From NCBI GenBank assembly GCA_021778165.1, contig JAJYCU010000005.1, positions 1 to 12,319 of the forward strand: a DNA stretch of 12,319 nt, given 5' to 3'. The notes below the pieces were generated by a model. It did not search any database. It worked only from the letters and a program-made list of their open reading frames with translations, and had not been told where the DNA came from. Both the position numbers and the translations under genes were made by a program. This DNA is from a bacterium (GTDB lineage Bacteria > Patescibacteria > Saccharimonadia > Saccharimonadales > UBA4665). Below, one piece after another: positions 5,953 through 12,319 of this stretch (within the stretch, counting starts at the first letter, position 1; each line of letters begins with the position of its first letter).

Positions 5953-6918
5953 ATGATTAAAGATTCAAAGATACTAATTACCGGCGGATTGGGTTTCCTT
6001 GGTGGAAATTTAGCAGATAAACTTTCAGACGTAAATTTAAGTAATCAGATTGTTATCTTGGATAATAATACCAGTCAAAAAACTACCGGTAGCCAACTAA
6101 AACTTGATGAAAAATTAAATATCAAAATTATTCATGAATCGATCCTATCGCCAATCCTAGAAACGATAGGGCTAGACTTTGATTACATAATTCATTCGGC
6201 AGGATTCTTAGGAATAGATAAAGTCCAGGATGAACAATTGCTAAATTTAGACGTAAACATACTTGGTAGTCGAAATATATTTAAGTTTGCGACTAAACAA
6301 AATAAGTTGAAGATGTTAGTCACTTTTAGCACTAGCGAGATATACGGAGTGAATTCTGATTTATCCGCAGAAACAGACGATAGTGTCATAAAGACCATCG
6401 GTAAAAGGTGGACATACGCAACCAGTAAATTAGCCTCAGAATATTACTTGAAAGCCTTTGTTCAAGAACATGCTCTAAAAGCCAACATAATCAGACCCTT
6501 TAACGTATACGGGGCATATAGATATGGCTCAAACGCTATGACATCAATGATTCATAAAGCGATAAATAATGAAGATATTTTGATCTCCGGAGATGGCAGC
6601 CAAATTAGAGCGTGGTGTAATATTCAAGACTTCGTTAGCGGCGTGTTATCACTCCTAAGCAAAGACAATATTAATAACGAAGCGTTCAATATTGGAGATG
6701 ATAGATCTGCGATATCGATACTTGAATTAGCAGAGCTAATAGTTAAGGTTTTAGATTCGAAATCAAAAATAGTTATACTTGGAAACAATATCGAGGATGT
6801 AAAAACTAGAAGGCCAGACATAACCAAGGCCAAACAGCTATTAGACTATAATCCCAAAGTTGATCTTAGCAAAGGGATTAGCGAAGTTGCAGGCTGGATC
6901 AGAAAAGACTCTAGGTAA
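5953..6918 (+). CDS. NAD-dependent epimerase/dehydratase, extended SDR
   Basis: Works on a nucleotide sugar in the cytoplasm through a 4-keto intermediate: epimerisation, dehydration or decarboxylation. The 321-residue protein has the NAD-binding motif GGLGFLGG (Gly11, Gly14, Gly17), the acidic end of strand 2 (ILDNNT), the active-site serine region TFSTSEIYG (124-132) and the catalytic Tyr155-x3-Lys159 in YATSKLASE. Next come NIIRPFNVYG and the substrate region ISGDGSQIRAWCNIQDFVSG, then RRPDITKAKQLLDYNPKVDL, all standard for the UDP-glucose epimerase/UDP-glucuronate decarboxylase group. If it followed the dehydrogenase product, a decarboxylase or uronate epimerase would fit, but substrate choice cannot be read here. 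It starts four bases after the kinase and ends seven before the next start, so it is co-transcribed and probably coupled. Confidence 0.9.
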   Translation: MIKDSKILITGGLGFLGGNLADKLSDVNLSNQIVILDNNTSQKTTGSQLKLDEKLNIKIIHESILSPILETIGLDFDYIIHSAGFLGIDKVQDEQLLNLDVNILGSRNIFKFATKQNKLKMLVTFSTSEIYGVNSDLSAETDDSVIKTIGKRWTYATSKLASEYYLKAFVQEHALKANIIRPFNVYGAYRYGSNAMTSMIHKAINNEDILISGDGSQIRAWCNIQDFVSGVLSLLSKDNINNEAFNIGDDRSAISILELAELIVKVLDSKSKIVILGNNIEDVKTRRPDITKAKQLLDYNPKVDLSKGISEVAGWIRKDSR

Positions 6919-6925
6919 TAATGCT

Positions 6926-8185
6926 ATGAGTAAAAATAATCAATTATTGGATTATCAGGATCAAATCAATCTACTTAGAAAGCTGATTGAACTACACCCA
7001 ATTTATGGTGCTGGAAGTCAAAAAGAATCTATAGATATTATTGAGGAAATACTTCTTCAAAACAGTTGGAACGATATATATAGAGATGTATTTAAATCCA
7101 AAGAACTTATTAACGACAAGGGTTACGTTAGTATTAAAGATTTCTCAGAAGAATTTAAAAATGATACAGAATTAGAAAAAATAAATCTTATATCAATTTT
7201 GGATAGTGGCTTCGATGGGCCAACAGTTATTCTAAATGGACACTATGATGTCGATATAGTTTCAAACCCACATCTATGGGAACATCGGGACGGATGGAAG
7301 AAAGCCAATATTATCGACAATAAGCTTTACGGAAGAGGTTCTAGTGATATGCTAGCTGGTCTGACTTCTATGCTTTATGTCGCTAATAGTTTTACCAAAA
7401 AACAAAAACAGTGGGGAGGTAGGATAATCTTTTGTGCTGTAACCGACGAGGAGCTGGGGGGTAATGGATCATTGCATGCCTTAAAAGTATTGGCTAAAAA
7501 GGGCTATCTTAATAATCCGGACGATTGCTTCGTTATCATAGCCGAACCTAGCGACAATATAATCGGCACAGAGTCACTGGGGTTTATTCATTTTAAAATC
7601 GTGATAAAAGGAAAGTCCGTACACATGGGGGTAGCGAACCAGAAAGATAACGCTATCTACAAAACTTACGAAATAATTGAAAACTTTAAAACAATAATCA
7701 CCCACGCAACTGAATCATTTGGTAATACGGCCAAACAATCTATTAAGTATAATTTCGGAATCATTAATGGCGGCAAAGACGCGGCTATCCCGATCGGAGA
7801 GATCAGCCTTGAAGGTGCAATTTTCCATCCCGAGGATATTTCGATCGATAAATTGAAGGTAAATCTTAGGCATGAAATTAACAAATTTAACTCTGATGCA
7901 TTAATTGATTTTTCGGATTTTGGTTTTAGCGGATTTAAATCTAGCCAGAATAAACTCTCAAGAATATTATTAGACACTCGAGTATCAGGTGATATAAAAG
8001 AAGGTTTATTTCCAAGTCCATGTGATGCCCGATTATTTAATCTATACGGAATTAGCAATGTAGTCGTTTACGGTCCGGGCTCATTATCTCAGGCCCATTC
8101 CGAGAACGAGTATATTACTCTAGAATCAATCAAATCCTACAATGAGCATTTAGAGAAGGCTCTTGATATCTTATTAGCTAAATAA
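6926..8185 (+). CDS. M20 family metallopeptidase/deacylase
   Basis: A two-zinc hydrolase of the ArgE/DapE/ACY1/CPG2 group, which cut an amide or peptide bond in a small molecule. Numbered from the ATG at 6926 (419 residues): metal ligand His106 with Asp108 in NGHYDVD, bridging Asp141 in YGRGSSDMLAG, catalytic base Glu175 and ligand Glu176 in TDEELGGNG, Glu207 in AEPSDN, and C-terminal ligand His391 in SQAHSENEYI. His233 in KGKSVHMGVA is the conserved residue of the dimerisation domain. All key residues are present. I reject the upstream in-frame start at 6860, which would place 22 residues inside the SDR gene; at 6926 the AGG at 6913 precedes it and homology begins soon after. In this operon it probably removes an acyl or aminoacyl group from a sugar or amino-acid intermediate. 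That setting is unusual; general amino-acid catabolism is the alternative. Confidence 0.88.
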   Translation: MSKNNQLLDYQDQINLLRKLIELHPIYGAGSQKESIDIIEEILLQNSWNDIYRDVFKSKELINDKGYVSIKDFSEEFKNDTELEKINLISILDSGFDGPTVILNGHYDVDIVSNPHLWEHRDGWKKANIIDNKLYGRGSSDMLAGLTSMLYVANSFTKKQKQWGGRIIFCAVTDEELGGNGSLHALKVLAKKGYLNNPDDCFVIIAEPSDNIIGTESLGFIHFKIVIKGKSVHMGVANQKDNAIYKTYEIIENFKTIITHATESFGNTAKQSIKYNFGIINGGKDAAIPIGEISLEGAIFHPEDISIDKLKVNLRHEINKFNSDALIDFSDFGFSGFKSSQNKLSRILLDTRVSGDIKEGLFPSPCDARLFNLYGISNVVVYGPGSLSQAHSENEYITLESIKSYNEHLEKALDILLAK

Positions 8186-8195
8186 TATATAAATT

Positions 8196-9410
8196 ATGGA
8201 TACTAGATTTCCACCTCAACCTAAAAGAATCAAAGTACCCTTGTATCCCCAATTAGGAAAATTGATACCAGCCTCAGTGCTTAATAAAAATAACAGTTTG
8301 ATGGATTTGATGTCTCAGATATTAGGTATGAATAAAGATAAGATTATTCTGGCGAATTCAGCTTCTGATGCTCTATATGAGTTTCTTAGAATAGTCAGAG
8401 TAGACCGGAATAAAAAACTACTGGTTGGCATGCCATCATTTAATTGTATTGACGTGGCTGAAGCCGTGGTAGCTGCCGGATGTACCCCAGTCTTTACCGA
8501 TATCGATAAGTCATTAATGATGACCGAGAAAAATATAGATTTTATGATAGCTCAAAAATGTGAATATTTTATATGGCCTAATTTCTTTGGGGCTAGACAT
8601 AGAGACAGAATGTTTGCAGAAAAACTTATCAAAAATAATATCAAAATAATACTGGACGAAGCTCAATCATTCCCGTTTTACTATGATGAGATTAAGCCAT
8701 TCGTAGATAAATATGCCCATCTGGTGCTAATCTCATTTGGCCATAGTAAACCTATATCTGGGGTTGGTGGTGGAGCTATTTTTATGAACCAACCAAATAC
8801 TAGTTTTCAGAAAATGAAAGGTTATCCAGAAGAAAGTAGAAATGAAGCTTATTTCAACTTAGTTAAAAAAGTTATGAAACAAAGAATAAATTGGCGAAGT
8901 CCACGGATTGCCAAAAAATTAGCAATAAATCCTAAAAGAGAAAAGAAGTTAGAAGTATTGCTCAATCAAAGAATAGGCAAAAAGAAATATGATCCAATTA
9001 GCCGATATCAGTCTCAGGTTGCCTATAAAAATCTAAAAACTATTAATTCGAAAAAATTCATACAATCCTATTCAATGAGATATGAAAAACTAAATAAACT
9101 TTTAAAATCAAAAGAGGGTAGTGTTGGACTAAACTATCTCAACCAGGTCATTGGAGAACCGGCATCTATTGCTTTATCCTTAGACCCAAATCGAAGGTAT
9201 GAAATCTTTACGCGTTTCTCGAATCAATCTATTGAAACAACCTGGTATTATTATCCGATTAGCTTACTGGATAAATATAGAAAATACCCATGTGAGACTA
9301 TTATTAATACCATTGGAATATCTTCGAGTATTATCATTATTCCATTTAGATGGCAGCATAGTAACAGACAAATAAATAGATTAATAGATTCTCTAAAAGT
9401 AATCCTGTAG
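8196..9410 (+). CDS. DegT/DnrJ/EryC1/StrS-type PLP aminotransferase, divergent
   Basis: A fold-type I PLP enzyme that would put an amino group on a keto-sugar. The 404 residues show the cofactor-binding loop (ANSASDALYEFL, 53-64), the PLP-pyridine Asp154 in ILDEAQSFP with Gln157 in place of the commoner His, and the Schiff-base Lys185 in SFGHSKPISGVGGGAI. The Lys is preceded by Ser and Gly-His rather than the usual SFHP, so this is a side branch of the family. The region after residue 205 is unusually basic and Asn/Lys-rich and does not follow the classical DegT pattern. It follows the M20 gene by ten bases and precedes the acyltransferase by 17. There is no ribosome binding site. An active transaminase is likely; a dehydratase-type member is possible but less so because Lys185 is present. 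Confidence 0.82.
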   Translation: MDTRFPPQPKRIKVPLYPQLGKLIPASVLNKNNSLMDLMSQILGMNKDKIILANSASDALYEFLRIVRVDRNKKLLVGMPSFNCIDVAEAVVAAGCTPVFTDIDKSLMMTEKNIDFMIAQKCEYFIWPNFFGARHRDRMFAEKLIKNNIKIILDEAQSFPFYYDEIKPFVDKYAHLVLISFGHSKPISGVGGGAIFMNQPNTSFQKMKGYPEESRNEAYFNLVKKVMKQRINWRSPRIAKKLAINPKREKKLEVLLNQRIGKKKYDPISRYQSQVAYKNLKTINSKKFIQSYSMRYEKLNKLLKSKEGSVGLNYLNQVIGEPASIALSLDPNRRYEIFTRFSNQSIETTWYYYPISLLDKYRKYPCETIINTIGISSSIIIIPFRWQHSNRQINRLIDSLKVIL

Positions 9411-9427
9411 ATGGAGCGGTATATATT

Positions 9428-10351
9428 ATGAAAATAAATCTACTTAATAAAACTGAATGGTCAATGAAATTGAAGCTCAGTCCGTATCGAACCGTATTTC
9501 ATGAATATTGGTGGGGTAAATTTACCACTGAATATTTAGGAGGTGAATTCTTCCCAATTTTAGTAGAAGATGAAAACAGGCAGTGGCTACTACCTTGTTA
9601 TATAGGTAAGCCATGGTCCGAGAATGATCAGGTAAGTATTGGCGGTATAGGTTATGGTGGACCGCTGCCATTGTATGAAATTAATAGTCCTGCGATAGAA
9701 GGGAATAGAGTGTCCGAGATACTGCCAGAGATTGCACAGTATTTTAAAAAGAACTCTATCAAAGCAACCCTATATTCGGATAAATCTTGGAGCTTAATTG
9801 AAGACAACAGATTCCAGATGTCTTCCACAGTAAAAATTCCATTAATAAGGTCTAAGGATTATATGTTTGAGAATATACTCACCGGGAATGTCAGGACAGC
9901 AATCAGGAAAGCACATAAGAGTGATGTAGTTGTCCGGGGAATTAATAGTTCTGAAGATGAACTGGCTCAATCATACAATCTATTGATAGATACCCAGAAA
10001 CGAGTCAATTCAAAATACGTCACGGATCGAAAATTATTTATGTCATTAGCCCAAAACAATAATTACCAAAAATCAAAATGTTTTGTAGCAATTAAAGATA
10101 GTCGCATATTAGCTACCACTATTTTGGTCTGGAATGATTTAGAGGCCTTTCACTTATTCCATGGATGGGACAAAAATTATGATAGTCTATGCGCTAACCA
10201 ATCCATCCTATGGGAAATGATAAATTTTGCGAAAGATGAAAAATTGGAATCTTTCAATATGGGTGAATCTCATAGCGAAAACCTACTTAGAGCTAAATTA
10301 AGATGGGGTGGAAGGGTTGAGCTAGTGCCGAGAATATCGTTATATATTTGA
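9428..10351 (+). CDS. FemAB/GNAT-like N-acyltransferase
   Basis: A tandem acyltransferase-fold protein of the FemAB/BioF2-like (PF13480-type) group. These transfer an amino acid from aminoacyl-tRNA or an acyl group from CoA to an amine on peptidoglycan or a sugar. The 307 residues show the first half ending in GGIGYGGPLPLYE (72-84), the linking NVRTAIRKAHKSDVVVR (154-170) typical of the second domain, the CoA/acyl strand FVAIKDSRILATTILVW (219-235), and FNMGESHSENLLRAKLRWGG (276-295), which matches the family's closing motif. No signal peptide or membrane segment is seen, so it acts in the cytoplasm. Directly behind an aminotransferase, the natural inference is N-acylation of the new amino sugar. 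A GGAG (9413-9416) stands 11 bases before the ATG, a little far. The gene ends in TGA and overlaps the convergent gene by 12 bases. Confidence 0.82.
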   Translation: MKINLLNKTEWSMKLKLSPYRTVFHEYWWGKFTTEYLGGEFFPILVEDENRQWLLPCYIGKPWSENDQVSIGGIGYGGPLPLYEINSPAIEGNRVSEILPEIAQYFKKNSIKATLYSDKSWSLIEDNRFQMSSTVKIPLIRSKDYMFENILTGNVRTAIRKAHKSDVVVRGINSSEDELAQSYNLLIDTQKRVNSKYVTDRKLFMSLAQNNNYQKSKCFVAIKDSRILATTILVWNDLEAFHLFHGWDKNYDSLCANQSILWEMINFAKDEKLESFNMGESHSENLLRAKLRWGGRVELVPRISLYI

Positions 10352-11242
10352 TAGAGTAGCTTCAGCCCAATTTATCATCTTGAGTCCATTTTCCCTCACA
10401 TAATAATCGTTTTCTTGTATCTCAAAATTAACGATAGTTTCTGAATTAGATAATTTATTGATTTGAAGCAATATGTTAGTATAAACCGTTTCCGGCATCG
10501 AACCATTCATAGGCAGCATTCCATCAAAATATCCTAATTCCTCTTGGGGGATATTTAAGCCTTTGTACGCAGCAAAATGCCAGTGAGCTATTCTTTCGCC
10601 TAGACGCTGAAAATCGTATAAATCTACATCTTGATAATTTAAAATTGCGGCTTTAGGCAGCAATCCTTGCTTAACTGCTTCCAGGTAACCAAGGGTACTG
10701 GTAGAATGACAGACGTCCCAGACAACTTTTACTTTTTCATCAAGATTAGAAAAGTCTTTTGAGTAGCAGAACATAGGATCTAGATCATTTCCTTCATTAC
10801 CGATAACAGGCATATTTTCTAAACCCAACCAGGTTCTTGTTGGATCTTGTCCATTAACTACATCTGATAATTTTTCACAAACCCTATCCCTCTGCTCGTC
10901 CATGTTTAGTTTTATCCACTCGTTACTAGACAAAATTTTATTCGAATGTACGACTACTCCGTCTAGGCCGATATCAGAGGCTCTTTTAAAAGTTTCTTGA
11001 AGCCTACTGTATACAAATTTATCATCAACATATTCAGAGCCATTCATTGGAAAATGATAGGTAACATTGTAGGGGCCGTAAATATCTACAGCTTTTTTTA
11101 CATTCCTCCAAATCTTATCCCAATTTTGCTTATCTAAGTCAGACCTAACAAAACTTATCGCCTCGACCGCATCAATGCCATAAATATTCTTGTCGGGTAA
11201 TTGTTTGAGATCACTTGCTAGAAACGATAGTGATAATTTCAT
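10340..11242 (-). CDS. TIM-barrel sugar isomerase/epimerase-like protein (AP endonuclease 2 family)
   Basis: A 300-residue protein of the xylose-isomerase-like TIM barrel group, which isomerises or epimerises sugars or inositols, or cuts abasic DNA, with bound metal. Likely metal and active-site residues stand on the expected strands: His63 in VTYHFPM, His99 in GVVVHSNK, Glu142 in WLGLENMP, Asp176 and His179 in VVWDVCHS, His222 in AHWHFAAYKG and Glu274 in VNFEIQEND. DxxH and the last Glu are characteristic. The stop codon of the PseC-like aminotransferase is one base before this ATG (TAGcATG), so translation is coupled, and it probably works in the same sugar pathway. Sequence alone does not tell a sugar isomerase from an endonuclease IV-like enzyme; the gene context favours sugar. 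Its 3' end overlaps the acyltransferase gene. Confidence 0.82.
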   Translation of the reverse strand: MKLSLSFLASDLKQLPDKNIYGIDAVEAISFVRSDLDKQNWDKIWRNVKKAVDIYGPYNVTYHFPMNGSEYVDDKFVYSRLQETFKRASDIGLDGVVVHSNKILSSNEWIKLNMDEQRDRVCEKLSDVVNGQDPTRTWLGLENMPVIGNEGNDLDPMFCYSKDFSNLDEKVKVVWDVCHSTSTLGYLEAVKQGLLPKAAILNYQDVDLYDFQRLGERIAHWHFAAYKGLNIPQEELGYFDGMLPMNGSMPETVYTNILLQINKLSNSETIVNFEIQENDYYVRENGLKMINWAEATLSNI

Positions 11243-11243
11243 G

Positions 11244-12319
11244 CTAAATATTGAGGAAATTATTTATCTCACCTATAACGTAATCTTGGTCCTCCAAAGA
11301 TAGAGTAGGGAACATTGGAATACTCAAACATCCAGCATAATAATTCTCAGTATTAGTCAGCGGAGAATCACTTGCATTAAAATATTTAGCGTAAGCTGGC
11401 TGCATGTGAAGTGGTACATAGTGAACCTGGGCATAGATACCTTTTGACTTCAGATAATCATACATGCCTTTACGATTTTTAACCTGGGTAGTATATAGGT
11501 GATAGGCATTAAGACCATTTGGTATATTCGATTGTAATTTTATATTTTTATTATTTTCAAAAGCTTTAGTATACCTATCGGCTAATCGTCTTCTATTAGA
11601 TAAATTTTCATTAATTCGAGACAGCTGGCTATTTCCAAGAGATGCATTAATATCACTCATTCTATAGTTATAGCCAACATCATCTATTTCGTAATACCAA
11701 CCTTCTTCACTAGATTGCTGTTTCGACCTATCCATATTATGTGATCGGGATAATTTAATTTTTTCGTATAGCTTAGGATTATTAGTTGTAATCATGCCTC
11801 CTTCGCCAGTAGTAATATGTTTAGCGGGATGAAATGAAAAAACTGTTATATCCGAATATTTTGCATTACCAACTAAATCATCATTAAGCACTCCGCCTAA
11901 TGAGTGAGCCGCGTCTTCAATTAGCCAAAGTTTGTATTTATCACAAATCGTTTTTAGTTTTATGACATCTGATGGGAGCCCGGCATAATCAACTGTAATA
12001 ATCCCGGCATATTTATCTGGATTTTGAAGTAATCTTTTTTCGATTATATTAATATCCATTAGCAACGTTTGTGGATCTATATCAATAAATTCTATATTTC
12101 CACCACTATAGAGTACGGCATTAGCCGTGGCTGCAAACGTTAAGGAAGGGAGTAAAACAAATTTATCTTTTGGAATACCTAATGCTTTTACGGCCAGGTG
12201 CAACCCAGCAGTTCCGCTCGAAACCGATAATGCGTATTCTGATTGGACATATTTTCTAAAATTCTCTTCAAACAGAACTACATTTTCACCACCAGTTAAG
12301 AAACCAGACTTAAGAACAC
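11244..12319 (-). CDS. PseC-like DegT sugar aminotransferase (5' end outside window)
   Basis: A PLP-dependent aminotransferase forming a 4-amino sugar from a UDP-4-keto-6-deoxy sugar. The frame is open to the window edge; the TTG at 12203 is not a start, because the residues before it (LTGGENVVLFEENF, then SVSSGTAGLHLA) are the conserved N-terminal part. Of 357 visible residues, Asp135 and His138 (LIEDAAHSLGG) bind PLP and Lys166 in FSFHPAKHITTGEGG is the Schiff-base lysine. The later pattern WYYEIDDVGYNYRMSDINASLG, AYHLYTTQV, QVHYVPLHMQPAY and CLSIPMFP is close to PseC, the pseudaminic-acid pathway transaminase. About 15-25 residues are missing at the N-terminus. The partners PseB, PseH and PseI are not in the window; if this is really PseC, they should be nearby, beyond the right edge. 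It is coupled to the TIM-barrel gene. Confidence 0.9.
   Translation of the reverse strand, partial: VLKSGFLTGGENVVLFEENFRKYVQSEYALSVSSGTAGLHLAVKALGIPKDKFVLLPSLTFAATANAVLYSGGNIEFIDIDPQTLLMDINIIEKRLLQNPDKYAGIITVDYAGLPSDVIKLKTICDKYKLWLIEDAAHSLGGVLNDDLVGNAKYSDITVFSFHPAKHITTGEGGMITTNNPKLYEKIKLSRSHNMDRSKQQSSEEGWYYEIDDVGYNYRMSDINASLGNSQLSRINENLSNRRRLADRYTKAFENNKNIKLQSNIPNGLNAYHLYTTQVKNRKGMYDYLKSKGIYAQVHYVPLHMQPAYAKYFNASDSPLTNTENYYAGCLSIPMFPTLSLEDQDYVIGEINNFLNI

Noticed and set aside
6860..6925. Upstream in-frame start for the M20 gene inside the SDR gene
   Set aside because: It overlaps conserved SDR coding sequence and adds residues unlike the family; the ATG at 6926 follows the SDR stop.
7666..8058. 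130-residue antisense frame in the M20 gene
   Set aside because: It lies opposite a well-conserved gene, has no motif and reads as a shadow of its codons.
12201..12203. TTG as start of the PseC-like aminotransferase
   Set aside because: The conserved SSGTAGLHLA segment runs through it and the frame is open to the window edge.
1..12319. Recoded TGA (code 25) or a CRISPR, tRNA or rRNA gene
   Set aside because: A gene ends in TGA and the others need no recoding; I saw no regularly spaced repeats and no tRNA- or rRNA-like sequence.

Overview
The window looks like a piece of a Patescibacteria (CPR) chromosome, possibly Saccharibacteria-like. This is inference from AT-rich DNA, tightly packed genes, few strong Shine-Dalgarno sites, and the style of the genes (IS1595-type transposase, P63C protein, small XRE regulator, glycan genes). 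TGA works as a stop (the gene ending at 10351), so the TGA=Gly code of Gracilibacteria/Absconditabacteria is unlikely.

Left part, 1-2253. The end of a phospholipase-D-fold protein (5' end outside the window) and a 64-residue unknown protein read rightward. They meet, with no gap, a leftward pair: a nucleotide-sugar dehydrogenase (946-2253) and a small XRE regulator behind it. The dehydrogenase has a good candidate promoter at 2279-2307 and a good ribosome binding site.

Middle, 2400-4883. This is a complete 2484-bp transposable element whose ends can be read directly: 26-bp imperfect terminal inverted repeats (22 of 26 identical) and an exact 8-bp target duplication, ACGGCAAA, on both sides. 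Inside are a P63C-domain protein, an IS1595/ISXO2-like DDE transposase 18 bp behind it on the same strand, and a convergent small protein with a C-terminal membrane segment. It is therefore an IS1595-family transposon with two passenger genes, inserted between two divergent glycan operons. Removing it and one target copy restores an ordinary short divergent intergenic region.

Right part, 4965-12319. A rightward operon holds an APH/homoserine-kinase-fold kinase, an extended-SDR sugar epimerase/dehydratase, an M20 metallohydrolase, a DegT-type aminotransferase and a FemAB/GNAT-like acyltransferase. It converges, with a 12-bp overlap, on a leftward pair: a PseC-like DegT aminotransferase (5' end outside the window) and a TIM-barrel sugar isomerase/epimerase-like protein. 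With the dehydrogenase this forms a surface-glycan precursor locus. Oxidation at C6, keto-sugar formation, transamination, N-acylation and deacylation or amide hydrolysis are all plausible steps; the actual sugar cannot be named from sequence alone.

The main result is the precisely bounded element and its two passengers. The second is the kinase/SDR/M20/DegT/FemAB operon, whose combined pathway I do not recognise.
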